A stretch of 64,000 nucleotides of DNA from Pedobacter sp. Hv1 (lineage in GTDB: Bacteria; Bacteroidota; Bacteroidia; Sphingobacteriales; Sphingobacteriaceae), in the NCBI RefSeq assembly GCF_001412215.1, contig NZ_LLWP01000001.1, positions 310,001 to 374,000 of the forward strand. Reading direction: 5' to 3'. Positions 1 to 9,203 of the stretch are shown in pieces. A program made the translations under genes and the position numbers. A model generated the notes under the pieces. It saw nothing but the letters and a program-made list of their open reading frames with translations. It searched no databases and was not told where the DNA came from. Within the stretch, counting starts at the first letter, position 1, and the number at the start of each line of letters is the position of its first letter.

Positions 1-370
1 CTCGAATTGGATCTACAGAACCATCAACATGGATTACATTTCCATCATCAAAACAACGCAATACATGAATAATCGCATTGGTAGCTCTAATATTCCCAAG
101 AAACTGATTACCTAAACCCTCTCCTTTTGAAGCTCCTTTTACCAAACCCGCAATATCTACGATTTCTATGGTATTTGGCTGTACTTTATTTGGCTTTACC
201 AATTCTGCCAATTTGGTCAAACGATCATCTGGTACTGTAATTACCCCAATATTTGGTTCAATTGTACAGAATGGAAAGTTTGCTGCTTGTGCTTTTGCGT
301 TTGATAAACAGTTAAATAAGGTTGATTTACCAACGTTGGGTAACCCAACTATACCACATTGTAATGCCAT
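1..370 (-). CDS. ychF: Redox-regulated ATPase YchF (Obg-like), N-terminal part
   Basis: This is the first 123 codons of a gene that runs off the left edge of the window. The translation begins [20 protein letters not shown], which carries the Walker A motif GLPNVGKST, and continues with the switch-like [20 protein letters not shown] segment. That combination is typical of YchF, a TRAFAC P-loop protein that binds ATP rather than GTP and associates with ribosomes. The ATG at 370 places the P-loop close to the N-terminus, as in the family. The remainder of the G domain, the coiled coil and the TGS domain lie outside the window. Assignment is firm from the N-terminus alone. Confidence 0.95.
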   Translation of the reverse strand, partial: MALQCGIVGLPNVGKSTLFNCLSNAKAQAANFPFCTIEPNIGVITVPDDRLTKLAELVKPNKVQPNTIEIVDIAGLVKGASKGEGLGNQFLGNIRATNAIIHVLRCFDDGNVIHVDGSVDPIR

Positions 371-520
371 GTTTCTTTTAAATTATACTTGTTTAAGCCA
401 AGTTAAGGGCCTAATTATTGTTTGCTATTTTGCGCAAAGATATTAATTTTTAAGGCCTTTGCCTAGTAAATTATAGGCGATGTAAATAATATTTGATACA
501 GGTGTTAAAATGTGGCACAC

Positions 521-556
521 AAAAAAAGCGCCCCAATATTTCGGGGCGCCTAAAAA
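521..556 (-). terminator. Rho-independent terminator of the metalloprotease gene
   Basis: A GC-rich 7-bp stem (gcgcccc at 528-534 pairing with ggggcgc at 543-549) is followed on the minus strand by a run of seven T. It lies 25 bp past the stop codon of the zinc metalloprotease gene. Confidence 0.85.
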
Positions 557-580
557 AGAAATTTAATAAATTAGTCTAGC

Positions 581-3166
581 TTATTTTTTGCTATCTAAAG
601 CAGCTTCGATACGATCAGAAAGATCTAACAAATGATATTTGCTCAATGAATCTGATTGGCTGTTAGCTGCAGTTTTAATTCTGCCTTCTAACTGACGTAA
701 TTGACCTTTCACTACAGAAAGCACATCGCTTTGCGCAGCAGTTAAACCACTAGCAGCGCCGCCACCGCCTCTACCACCGCCACCAACAATAATATTGGTT
801 GCTGCTGGAGCAGGAGCTGGTTTAGCAATTGCGATTAATTTTTCTACGTAAGCTTTTTGTAGGTTACGACGATACACATCAATTGTTGAATTTGAACTCA
901 ATTCGGTAAAGATCGCACCGTTCATATCAGAGAATAAATCTGAGATTTTATAAGCAGTTGCACCATCAGTTGCTTCTGCAGCTACCAATTTACTTAATGT
1001 ACTATTGCCCAATAAACGGTTTAAAGTACTTCCTTGTAATTTAGAAACAACTTCTAAAGGATTTTCGTCGATGTTATCAAAAATTGGTTGGTTAATTAAC
1101 CACTTAGGTGTAGTAAACAATTGTTTATTTAAGAAATCCATTGCTTCTTTTTGAGTAGCAGCTGGAGTACGCTCATAAATAGGACCTGCTTGATCTACAG
1201 TTTTGGGGTTTTCGTAAATACCACCAACGTTTTTAGCTACGTGACCCATGTAACGACCAAATTGAGTAGTCAATTGACCATACATGTTGCTTAAGTTTTC
1301 ATAACCTTCACCGCTTTCTTTAGTCCAAACTGGTAGGTTGGTTAAAATCACTTTTAGGTTTTTGATACCATATTCACTTGCTTTCATTGCGTTATCACTC
1401 AAATCTTCGTTTTGCGAATGAGGATCATCAGAATTGGTTTCTGTACCGAACCATAAACGTCTGTTTTTAGCCGACTCTAAAGTCATTTTATCTAATATTT
1501 TCATATCAGATTCTACAGTTTTGCTATCTGGGAAGTATTTATAACCCCACTCAATTGCCCATTTATCGTAATCGCCAATGCGAGGATATAAACCTTTAGA
1601 AGAAATATTGTCTTCTGGTTGCGCTACGTAGTTAAAGCGAGCATAATCCATAATAGATGGTGTATGTCCGTTTTCTTCAACCCATTTTTTGTTACGTAAA
1701 TTTTCTACCGGAACAGTAGAGCTAGAGCCATAGTTGTGACGTAGACCTAAAGTGTGGCCAACCTCGTGAGAAGAAACGAAACGAATCAAATCGCCCATCA
1801 ACTCATCACTGAAAGTCATTTTACGTGCTCTTGGATCAACAGCAGCAGTTTGGATCATGTACCAATCGTGTACCAACTTTTGTACGTTGTGGAACCAGTT
1901 GATATGGCTTTCCATAATCTCTCCACTACGTGGATCTGAAATACTTGGACCACTTGCATTTGCAATTTCTGATGGTTTGTACACAATTGCAGAGTGACGA
2001 GCATCATCTAAGCTCCAAGTTGAATCTTGAGCCTTTGTAGGTGCTTCTTTAGCCATTACTGCATTTTTGAAACCTGCTTTTTCGAAAGCTTTAGCCCAAT
2101 CATCAACTCCTGCTTTTAAATATGGCACCCATTTTTTAGGTGTTGCCGGATCGATATAGAAAATAATAGGTTTCTGAGGCTCTACCAATTCGCCACGTTT
2201 GTATTTTGCTAAATCTTGTGGTTTTGGTTCTAAACGCCATCTTTTTACCAATTCAATTTCTTTCACACCTTGTGGATTAAGGTCGAAATCGGTATAACCA
2301 ACTGCGAAATAACCAACACGTGGATCAAAATAACGAGCTTTCATTGGCACTTTAGGTAAAATAACCAACGAAGCGTTTAACTCTAAAGTTGCAGAACCTG
2401 TAGCACCACCACCGCCACCGCCAGCAGGTGCACCACCACCAAATGGAGAAGCAGCAGCCGATAAGCTGTAAGTTTTAACCGATGTAATTTCTACATTGGT
2501 AGGAAAACTTCTAACACTGGTAATGTAACTACGATCTGCCAATTGGTTACCCAATCTAAAACGGGTTTTAGCACCTGAAGAGCTAAAGTAAAAAATATCA
2601 TTATCGCTATTGATATAGTCGGTCATGTCAATTACACTTCCTTGTTTATCTGATGTATAAGCGGCAATGTTAAATGAAGCTGCAATAGCTTGGATATTAG
2701 AATTTTTTAACGATTGGTACATTGAAGTTGTACTATCTGGACTGTAAGTTCTGTAGCTTACCTTACGCATAAAGATGCGGTTATTTGGTCCTTTTTCGAA
2801 ACGGATTACAGAACTACCAATTTGGTCGCCCGCATATCCTTGCGCTGCACGTACATCTGCACCTGATTTAGAAATACGACTTACTACCAAAATGTCTCTT
2901 CCCAAAGTGGTATCAGCAATTTCGAAGAAAAATTTATCGTCTAATTTATGGGTAGTAATCATACCTCTTTGCGTTACTGCTTTGTCAGTAATCACTTGAG
3001 CGTATGGTCTAGGTTGGGCTCTTGCCCCTCCTAAAGCAGCTCCAGGAGCTCTTCTAGTCGTATCCGCACCAGCCCCTGCGCCACCACCTGGTCTAACTTG
3101 CGCTTGCGCTATAGTAATAGCACCTGCAGCCAGTAAAATGGTTAGTAATTGTTTTTTCATGAACAT
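581..3166 (-). CDS. Secreted zinc-dependent metalloprotease (DUF5117/DUF5118 type)
   Basis: An 861-residue exported protein with a signal peptide of about 22 residues ending at AQAQ. The extended zincin motif HEVGHTLGLRH spans residues 467-477: H467, H471 and H477 would bind zinc and E468 is the general base. Size and layout fit the large Bacteroidota family annotated as zinc-dependent metalloproteases with DUF5118, DUF5117 and DUF4953 segments; substrates of this family are not well defined. Glycine-rich stretches near residues 240-260 and close to residue 820 look like flexible linkers. An alternative ATG two codons downstream gives the start MKKQLLT and is equally plausible. The gene is transcribed alone, with a strong terminator behind it. 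Confidence 0.88.
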   Translation of the reverse strand: MFMKKQLLTILLAAGAITIAQAQVRPGGGAGAGADTTRRAPGAALGGARAQPRPYAQVITDKAVTQRGMITTHKLDDKFFFEIADTTLGRDILVVSRISKSGADVRAAQGYAGDQIGSSVIRFEKGPNNRIFMRKVSYRTYSPDSTTSMYQSLKNSNIQAIAASFNIAAYTSDKQGSVIDMTDYINSDNDIFYFSSSGAKTRFRLGNQLADRSYITSVRSFPTNVEITSVKTYSLSAAASPFGGGAPAGGGGGGATGSATLELNASLVILPKVPMKARYFDPRVGYFAVGYTDFDLNPQGVKEIELVKRWRLEPKPQDLAKYKRGELVEPQKPIIFYIDPATPKKWVPYLKAGVDDWAKAFEKAGFKNAVMAKEAPTKAQDSTWSLDDARHSAIVYKPSEIANASGPSISDPRSGEIMESHINWFHNVQKLVHDWYMIQTAAVDPRARKMTFSDELMGDLIRFVSSHEVGHTLGLRHNYGSSSTVPVENLRNKKWVEENGHTPSIMDYARFNYVAQPEDNISSKGLYPRIGDYDKWAIEWGYKYFPDSKTVESDMKILDKMTLESAKNRRLWFGTETNSDDPHSQNEDLSDNAMKASEYGIKNLKVILTNLPVWTKESGEGYENLSNMYGQLTTQFGRYMGHVAKNVGGIYENPKTVDQAGPIYERTPAATQKEAMDFLNKQLFTTPKWLINQPIFDNIDENPLEVVSKLQGSTLNRLLGNSTLSKLVAAEATDGATAYKISDLFSDMNGAIFTELSSNSTIDVYRRNLQKAYVEKLIAIAKPAPAPAATNIIVGGGGRGGGGAASGLTAAQSDVLSVVKGQLRQLEGRIKTAANSQSDSLSKYHLLDLSDRIEAALDSKK

Positions 3167-3312
3167 TATAAGTTAATTGTGGAGTAAATATAAAGGAGTG
3201 TCTACAAAACGATGGCTCCGACAGATAACTTTGTAGTTACAAATGAAAAAAACACAAACAATTGATCACGTGGGCTGTATGATCAAAATTTTATTACCGA
3301 ATAACTAAATCT

Positions 3313-4338
3313 TTAATGGATCATCTTGAACAACATCTCTTTGAGGAGTTCGCCATCTGTTGTATTGCCTGTACTCTCCAAACCTTTACTTTTTAGATCA
3401 TATTCTCTTAATAAGCTAATAATATCAAAAGTCTTGGCATCACTAAATGTTCTTGCTGCTGTTTCATAGTCTTTAATAAAATAAGGACTTACACCCAGCT
3501 CTTTAGCTGCATCGTTTTTATTGGGTAGGTAATGGTATTTTAAAATCTTCGTAAAATAGGAATTTAGGTTGGCCATTACCATCACCATTGGGTTTGCCTT
3601 CGGATTATCTGCAAAATAATTAACAATCTGATTGCATTTTAACACATTTCTGGTAGCCAATGCCTTTTGCAGTTCAAATACGTTGTATTCTTTACTTATA
3701 CCAATATTTTTCTGAATATGATCGGTTTGGATAACGGTATCCTTGCTAATATTGAGGCATAATTTTTCTACTTCATTGGCAATTTTAGAGAGATCTGTAC
3801 CTAAATACTCTGCCATCAGCGCTGCCGCCTGTGGTGCAATTTTGTAACCTTTTTCTTTAATGTGCTCTTCAATCCAAGGCATTAATTTATAATCTCTTAC
3901 AGGATCAGACTGAAAAACTACCCCATTATTGGCAATAGCCTTATAGATTTTTTTACGCTTGTCAAAATTGGCATATTTATAGGCCAATACCAAAATGGTA
4001 CTCGGCAATGGCTTCTCAAAATAATTGAGCACCACTTCTGCATCTTTGCTACTTCCTTCTGTTTCTTTTGCCCATTTCAGGTCTTGAGCTTCTTTAACGA
4101 TAATCAACTGATATTCAGACATCATCGGATATCTTTTAGCCGCATTTAAAATGGTGGCCATATCGGTATCCTTGCCATACAAAACGGTTTGGTTAAAACC
4201 TTTTTCTCCATCATTAAGCACATGGTTCTCCATGTAATCAACTACTTGATCAATGTAATAAGGTTCTTCGCCCTGCAACAAATACATGGGTTTAAACTTT
4301 CTGGCTTTTAAATCTTTTATTATCTCTACAGCGCTCAT
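3313..4338 (-). CDS. holA: DNA polymerase III subunit delta
   Basis: A 341-residue clamp-loader delta subunit, which opens the beta clamp (DnaN, encoded at 29.9-31.0 kb) and loads it on DNA. The N-terminus MSAVEIIKDLKARKFKPMYL followed by LQGEEPYYID is the typical start of Bacteroidota HolA, with the AAA-like fold following and a helical collar domain at the C-terminus. I chose the ATG at 4338; the open frame can be extended four codons to a TTG, but that would run into a TACATTTG -7-like box at 4348-4355. The gene is divergent from the small nuclease-like gene at 4395, with only 56 bp between the two starts. Confidence 0.93.
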   Translation of the reverse strand: MSAVEIIKDLKARKFKPMYLLQGEEPYYIDQVVDYMENHVLNDGEKGFNQTVLYGKDTDMATILNAAKRYPMMSEYQLIIVKEAQDLKWAKETEGSSKDAEVVLNYFEKPLPSTILVLAYKYANFDKRKKIYKAIANNGVVFQSDPVRDYKLMPWIEEHIKEKGYKIAPQAAALMAEYLGTDLSKIANEVEKLCLNISKDTVIQTDHIQKNIGISKEYNVFELQKALATRNVLKCNQIVNYFADNPKANPMVMVMANLNSYFTKILKYHYLPNKNDAAKELGVSPYFIKDYETAARTFSDAKTFDIISLLREYDLKSKGLESTGNTTDGELLKEMLFKMIH

Positions 4339-4347
4339 ATAATTATC

Positions 4348-4355
4348 CAAATGTA
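4348..4355 (-). promoter_or_regulatory. Putative -7 promoter element for holA
   Basis: TACATTTG on the minus strand matches the Bacteroidota -7 consensus TAnnTTTG and ends 9 bp before the holA ATG, leaving almost no leader. No clear TTG -33 element is seen at the usual spacing. Confidence 0.4.
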
Positions 4356-4381
4356 ACGGCTAAAAACTAAATATTAAAGGT

Positions 4382-4389
4382 TATTTTTG
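4382..4389 (+). promoter_or_regulatory. Putative -7 promoter element for the HsdR_N-like gene
   Basis: TATTTTTG matches TAnnTTTG and ends 5 bp before the ATG at 4395, so the mRNA would be leaderless or nearly so. It is back to back with the holA element. No good -33 element is visible. Confidence 0.35.
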
Positions 4390-4394
4390 CACAA

Positions 4395-4856
4395 ATGGCA
4401 TTTGTACCTACAGCTTTAAATTTACCACCCCATCCTTTTAAAATTACCGAAAGGGATGGTCTCTATTTTATATTTGATGAGATCCGAAAAAAACACCTGG
4501 TATTGACACCCGAAGAATGGGTAAGGCAGCATTTCATCCAATTTCTTATCATAGAAAAGAAATTTCCAAAATCATTGATCCAGATTGAAGGTGGCCTAAA
4601 CCTCAATAAGCTTCAAAAAAGAACTGATGTAGTGATTTTTAATACGCAAGGCGAAAGAATTATGGTGATAGAATGCAAAGCACCTACGGTAAAAATTACA
4701 CAATCGGTATTTGATCAGGCAGCAAGGTACAATTCGGTACATCAAACCAAATGGTTGGTGGTTACCAATGGCCTAATACATGGTTATGCTAAAATAGATC
4801 ATCAAGGGCAACAATTTACTTTTATTGAGGAATTGCCTCTATACAAAGAGTTGTAA
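4395..4856 (+). CDS. Type I restriction R-subunit N-terminal domain protein (HsdR_N-like)
   Basis: A 153-residue stand-alone protein resembling the HSDR_N_2 family. Residues 76-95 contain RTDVVIFN followed by IECKAP, giving a PD-(D/E)xK-like active site with D78 and E93-x-K95. It lacks the helicase motor of true type I R subunits, and no hsdM or hsdS gene lies nearby, so it is not part of a restriction system here. Such single-domain proteins commonly sit beside holA in Bacteroidota (family knowledge), which suggests a DNA maintenance role, but the function is unknown. The nuclease-like fold is reasonably certain; the activity is inference. Confidence 0.8.
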   Translation: MAFVPTALNLPPHPFKITERDGLYFIFDEIRKKHLVLTPEEWVRQHFIQFLIIEKKFPKSLIQIEGGLNLNKLQKRTDVVIFNTQGERIMVIECKAPTVKITQSVFDQAARYNSVHQTKWLVVTNGLIHGYAKIDHQGQQFTFIEELPLYKEL

Positions 4857-4860
4857 TCAC

Positions 4861-5394
4861 TTACAATGGCTTAAACCCTGTAATTAAGAAAGTATATTTA
4901 CCCAAATCATAACCGTTAAACTCGGCTACATGGATAAATTTTACATCGGCCCTTTTGCCCTGTTTGTAAAGCGTACCTGTTAAAGTATAGTTTTTATTGA
5001 TCGGTAATTTTGCCAATTGCGCATCAGAAACTATTCCAGCAATCTGCAATTGCATATAGTTCAACAATGAACTTTTATTTCTACTGGTATCTCCATAGGC
5101 CTTAAAAATGGCCAGTTTTGTGGCTTGCTCACTAATGATGGTATCTTTAATCATCTCCAATTTCATTGGCATGTTTTTTAAGAAATCTGCCTCATTGCTC
5201 AGGTTGATCAGCTTGTGCTTGAACTTTTCTGTAACCTCTTTTTCCTTTGCTTCATCTTTTGTCCAATCAGGATTTAGCTCAATAAACTCCTTCACTTGAT
5301 CTTCTAAAAAAATCCCCGCGCTTACTGCTTTAGGTTTTTCGTTTGAGCAAGAAGCAAAGGCTATAACCAGACATAAAAGTGCAAGTTTCTTCAT
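4861..5394 (-). CDS. Conserved lipoprotein of unknown function
   Basis: A 177-residue protein whose start MKKLALLCLVIAFASCSNEK carries a lipoprotein signal with lipobox FASC. The open frame extends 27 codons further upstream, but the ATG at 5394 gives a proper signal peptide and sits 4 bp after the stop of the preceding lipoprotein gene. The mature part has a charged helical middle (residues ~25-100) and a C-terminal beta-rich stretch ending in KYTFLITGFKPL. I do not recognise the family. It is the last gene of a valS, lipoprotein, lipoprotein run and is convergent with the HsdR_N-like gene. Confidence 0.7.
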   Translation of the reverse strand: MKKLALLCLVIAFASCSNEKPKAVSAGIFLEDQVKEFIELNPDWTKDEAKEKEVTEKFKHKLINLSNEADFLKNMPMKLEMIKDTIISEQATKLAIFKAYGDTSRNKSSLLNYMQLQIAGIVSDAQLAKLPINKNYTLTGTLYKQGKRADVKFIHVAEFNGYDLGKYTFLITGFKPL

Positions 5395-5398
5395 GGTA

Positions 5399-6139
5399 TT
5401 ATCGTTTAGAGTTAATGATGAGTTTTTTAACCAATGGGTCGTAGATTTTAAAAGCAACGTTATTTGACTGTACAATATTTGGTGTTAAAACCGCATTCAC
5501 TTCTTTAGGGTACGATTTCATTTTGGGCAATTCGAAAACTGCTCTAATGCATGGAATTTGAGTAATTAAGTTTCCTCCATTAAAATTCATTAAAGTACCT
5601 GCATTTTGTCCAGAAAAACCAATTAACATAAATGATTTGCCATTTAGCTTATTGATCAGAGACATTGGACTACCTAATTTAATCCCATTTTCGGTAACAT
5701 AGGTTGAGCCTGGAGCATCAACAATAATGTTTTGAATGGTTTTGTAAGGCTGTTCGCTTTCTTGCCAGCTAATGGTAATTTCGCCAGCAGTACCCCTCCA
5801 AACCTTGGTTACAAACGTATGTTGAAAAACACCCTTCACAAAAACAGAGTCTTGTTTCATATTTGCTTTGCCTGCTTTACTTACAATATCTTCATAAGTA
5901 TCGTCCATACTAATTTTACCTACAGCATCGCAGCTTACCAAAATTGTATTTGGGTTATCCAATAAGCCTACGGCTGTTTTTGCCACAGCAACAGTACTAT
6001 CAGCAGGTTGGCTAGCACCCACCGTATCCATTTCATTTGTTAAAGAATCCTGTGCTTCGGCCTCCTTTTTTTCGTTACTGCTACAAGCAGCCAACACAAC
6101 AATGGCAAGGAACAAGAATGCTTTAAAAATTTTCATCAT
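5399..6139 (-). CDS. Conserved lipoprotein of unknown function
   Basis: A 246-residue predicted lipoprotein. The signal peptide ends in the lipobox LAAC, followed by an acidic, low-complexity linker rich in E, D, S and T (to about residue 55). The folded part contains CDAVGKISMDDTYEDIV, which resembles a short repeat seen in Bacteroidota periplasmic proteins, and then a beta-rich domain. The ATG overlaps the valS stop by one base (TAATG), and a second ATG follows at once. This overlap points to translational coupling with valS. The function is not recognisable; the link to the synthetase may be transcriptional only. Confidence 0.72.
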   Translation of the reverse strand: MMKIFKAFLFLAIVVLAACSSNEKKEAEAQDSLTNEMDTVGASQPADSTVAVAKTAVGLLDNPNTILVSCDAVGKISMDDTYEDIVSKAGKANMKQDSVFVKGVFQHTFVTKVWRGTAGEITISWQESEQPYKTIQNIIVDAPGSTYVTENGIKLGSPMSLINKLNGKSFMLIGFSGQNAGTLMNFNGGNLITQIPCIRAVFELPKMKSYPKEVNAVLTPNIVQSNNVAFKIYDPLVKKLIINSKR

Positions 6140-8823
6140 TATCCTAATAACGCTAAACTTTCTGTAATGATGTTAATCTTCGATTCTGCATCAGCTTTTT
6201 TATTGCGTTCGTTCGCAATAATTTCTGGCTTGGCATTTTGCACAAAACGTTCATTGCTTAATTTGGCATCAACAGATTTTAAGAAACCCTGTAGGTATTC
6301 CAATTCTTTGGTTAAACGTTCTTTTTCTGCATCAAGATCAACATTTTCATTTAACACAATAAAAAATTCATCTTTACCTACCATAAAGCTGGCAGCACCA
6401 GAAATTTTATCATTAACTAGTTCTACCTCACTTATATTTGCCAATTTGAAAACAATATTGGTCCATTTCTCATAAGCCAAATCAGAGTTAGACTTAATGC
6501 TCAATGGCAGTCCATCTTTCGGAGAGATCTGACGTGTATTTCTTACATTCCTGATCTCAGAAATCAACTCTTTAATCAACTCTGCTTCTTTCAATAATTG
6601 CTCGTCTGTTGCACCAATAGTTGGATAAGAAGCTACAATACAACAATCCATTTCTGTTCTTTCGCCAAACAACTCATCGTGATAGAGTTCTTCGGTAAGG
6701 AAAGGCATAAACGGATGCAACAATTTCAAGATCTCCTCAAAATAGTGAATGGATATTTTTTTAGTCTCCGCATCAATTGGTTGTTGATAAGCAGGTTTAA
6801 CCATTTCCAAATACCAAGCACAGAAATCGTCCCAAACCAATTTATAGGTAGCCATTAAAGCCTCAGATAAACGGTATTGTTTAAAGTTTGCCTCAATTTC
6901 GCTTAAAGCTTCGCTGAAACGATTCTCGAACCAAGAAATTGCTTGTTGGTTAGGGTTTTCCAAATTTCCATCAACTTCCCAACCTTTTACCAAACGGAAG
7001 GCATTCCATATTTTATTGGCAAAATTTCTGCCCTGCTCACAGTAAGATTCATCGAACATCAAGTCGTTACCTGCAGGTGATGACATTAACATACCTACCC
7101 TCACTCCATCGGCGCCATATTTTTCGATCAGTCCAATCGGGTCAGGAGAGTTCCCTAACGATTTAGACATTTTTCTACCCAATTTATCACGAACAATACC
7201 CGTTAAATACACGTTGGTAAAAGGCTTTTTACCTTTAAATTCGTGTCCCGCCATAATCATTCTAGCCACCCAAAAGAATAAGATCTCTGGAGCAGTTACC
7301 AAATCATTGGTCGGATAATAATAATTGAAGTCTTTATTGTCTGGATTTTTAAACCCATCAAAAACAGAAATTGGCCATAACCACGATGAGAACCAAGTAT
7401 CTACTACATCTTCATCTTGTTTAATAAAAGGAGCCAACTGGTTTTTAAACCCAGCTTTATCTGCCTCAGCACAATTTTCTTCTAAGTGTTTCTTTTTCCA
7501 AAACTCTTCTAAGGCTTCATCTTTGGTTTTGGCAACTACCCAGTTTCCTTTAGCATCGTACCAGGCCGGAATTTGTTGTCCCCACCACAACTGACGAGAA
7601 ATATTCCAATCTCTAACATTCTCCATCCAATGACGGTAGGTATTCTCAAATTTATTCGGAATCAGGTTTACCTCTCCATTCAGCACATCATCCAAAGCAG
7701 GTTGTGCCATCTCTTTCATTTTCACAAACCACTGCATTGATAATTTTGGTTCAATGGCAGCATCTGTACGTTCAGAGAAACCAACCTGCGATTTATAGTC
7801 TTCTACTTTTTCTAAATGACCAGCCTCATCCAACATTTTGGCAATTTTTTTACGGGCAATAAATCTATCTTCGCCCACCAAAATCACAGCCAGTTCATTT
7901 AAGGTTCCATCATCATTTAAAATATCGGTAACAGGCAATTTGTGTTTGATACCCAATTCATAATCATTCAAATCATGCGCTGGGGTAACTTTTAAACAGC
8001 CCGTACCAAATTCAATATCTACATATTCATCTTCAATAACCGGAATTTCGTGGTTAACCAAAGGCACAAATACTTTTTTACCTTTCAAGTGTGTAAAACG
8101 CTCATCGTTAGGGTTGATACAGATAGCCGCATCAGCCATAATCGTTTCCGGACGAGTAGTGGCAATTGTTAACGAGTTTTCAGCTGTTAATGCACCGTTA
8201 TCAGTTCCTGCAATCCGATATTTGATATAATATAATTTCTGGTTTACCTCTTTACGTATCACCTCCTCATCAGAAACTGCAGTTTTACCTGCCGGATCCC
8301 AGTTAACCATTCTAATACCACGGTAAATCCAACCTTTTTTGTGCAAATGAATAAAACTATCAATTACAGCTTCAGACAAGTCATCTTCCATTGTAAAACG
8401 GGTCCTGTCCCAATCGCAACTTGCACCCAATTTCTTTAACTGATCTAAAATAATACCCCCATATTTCTCTTTCCACTCTAGGGCATATTTTAAAAATTCT
8501 TCACGAGAGATATCTTTTTTATTGATTCCCCTCTCTTTAAGCATCGCCACAACCTTTGCTTCGGTAGCAATAGAGGCATGGTCTGTTCCAGGTACCCAAC
8601 AAGCATTTTTCCCTTGCATACGGGCCTTACGAATCAACACATCCTGTATGGTATTGTTTAACATGTGCCCCATGTGCAATACCCCAGTTACGTTTGGTGG
8701 TGGAATTACAATTGTATAAGGCTCACGCTCATCTGGCTCAGAGTGAAAAAACTTTTTATCAAGCCAGTAACTATACCATTTATCTTCGGTTTCTGCAGGA
8801 TTGTATTTAGTAGATATGCTCAT
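6139..8823 (-). CDS. valS: Valyl-tRNA synthetase
   Basis: An 894-residue class I aminoacyl-tRNA synthetase that charges tRNA-Val. The HIGH-type signature is HMGH at residues 50-53, just after PPPNVTGVL, and the KMSKS loop is at residues 551-555. The editing (CP1) domain lies between them and includes the TTRPETIMAD segment. The C-terminus is a coiled coil (about residues 820-890) that contacts the tRNA, as is usual for ValRS. It starts an apparent three-gene unit with two lipoprotein genes. Confidence 0.97.
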   Translation of the reverse strand: MSISTKYNPAETEDKWYSYWLDKKFFHSEPDEREPYTIVIPPPNVTGVLHMGHMLNNTIQDVLIRKARMQGKNACWVPGTDHASIATEAKVVAMLKERGINKKDISREEFLKYALEWKEKYGGIILDQLKKLGASCDWDRTRFTMEDDLSEAVIDSFIHLHKKGWIYRGIRMVNWDPAGKTAVSDEEVIRKEVNQKLYYIKYRIAGTDNGALTAENSLTIATTRPETIMADAAICINPNDERFTHLKGKKVFVPLVNHEIPVIEDEYVDIEFGTGCLKVTPAHDLNDYELGIKHKLPVTDILNDDGTLNELAVILVGEDRFIARKKIAKMLDEAGHLEKVEDYKSQVGFSERTDAAIEPKLSMQWFVKMKEMAQPALDDVLNGEVNLIPNKFENTYRHWMENVRDWNISRQLWWGQQIPAWYDAKGNWVVAKTKDEALEEFWKKKHLEENCAEADKAGFKNQLAPFIKQDEDVVDTWFSSWLWPISVFDGFKNPDNKDFNYYYPTNDLVTAPEILFFWVARMIMAGHEFKGKKPFTNVYLTGIVRDKLGRKMSKSLGNSPDPIGLIEKYGADGVRVGMLMSSPAGNDLMFDESYCEQGRNFANKIWNAFRLVKGWEVDGNLENPNQQAISWFENRFSEALSEIEANFKQYRLSEALMATYKLVWDDFCAWYLEMVKPAYQQPIDAETKKISIHYFEEILKLLHPFMPFLTEELYHDELFGERTEMDCCIVASYPTIGATDEQLLKEAELIKELISEIRNVRNTRQISPKDGLPLSIKSNSDLAYEKWTNIVFKLANISEVELVNDKISGAASFMVGKDEFFIVLNENVDLDAEKERLTKELEYLQGFLKSVDAKLSNERFVQNAKPEIIANERNKKADAESKINIITESLALLG

Positions 8824-8921
8824 TTATATTTTGGTGTCGAATTTAGCTGGTAAAAATACGCTTTTAAGGGCAAAACTTAAAGCCTTAAAATTCGAAAAGC
8901 ACAGACAGTAGCCCGATCAAG

Positions 8922-8957
8922 TGTTAGTCCCGCACTCCATTACAATCTTTTGCGATG
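8922..8957 (+). repeat. Copy of a degenerate intergenic element (gttagYcccgc family)
   Basis: The stretch beginning gttagtcccgc and running on to acaatcttttgcgatgg resembles 51193-51230 (gttagccccgcc, then ccaatctttttgtaaatg). A third, more diverged relative is at 44761-44827. No gene is encoded in it. Confidence 0.45.
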
Positions 8958-9127
8958 GTCATATTCAACAATCAACATAAGGGCAACAAAAGTATTTCCA
9001 TTGCGTTCGGGTTTAGTTTTGTTAGGTCAGTCTACCTTTTAACAAATCATCATTACAGCAATAGAAGCTACAGGTAAACAATTGTAGCGCAAATTGTTAA
9101 ATAAATAAACACCCAATATAGCCAAGT

Positions 9128-9149
9128 GTAACTTTATGCATAAAGTTAC
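9128..9149. promoter_or_regulatory. Perfect 22-bp palindrome, candidate operator
   Basis: The half-site GTAACTTTATG is mirrored exactly around the centre GC of ATGCAT. It ends 54 bp before the ATG of the DUF6326 gene, a place suited to a dimeric repressor or activator. There is no T-run, so it is not a terminator. The cognate regulator is not adjacent. Confidence 0.55.
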
Positions 9150-9203
9150 ATCTAAAAACAGAGAACCACTCTTAGTACCAATTCACTAACCAACCAAAAA
9201 CCT

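Larger units (their letters stand above)
8824..9203. other. Divergent intergenic region between valS and the DUF6326 gene
   Basis: About 380 bp without a convincing ORF or RNA gene. It contains one copy of a degenerate repeat (8922-8957) and a perfect palindrome (9128-9149). A near-match to a -7 box (TATTTTTA on the minus strand) lies about 25 bp before valS. Confidence 0.5.

Noticed and set aside
4395..4856. Part of a type I restriction-modification system
   Set aside because: There is only a single R-subunit N-terminal domain; no motor, hsdM or hsdS is within the window.
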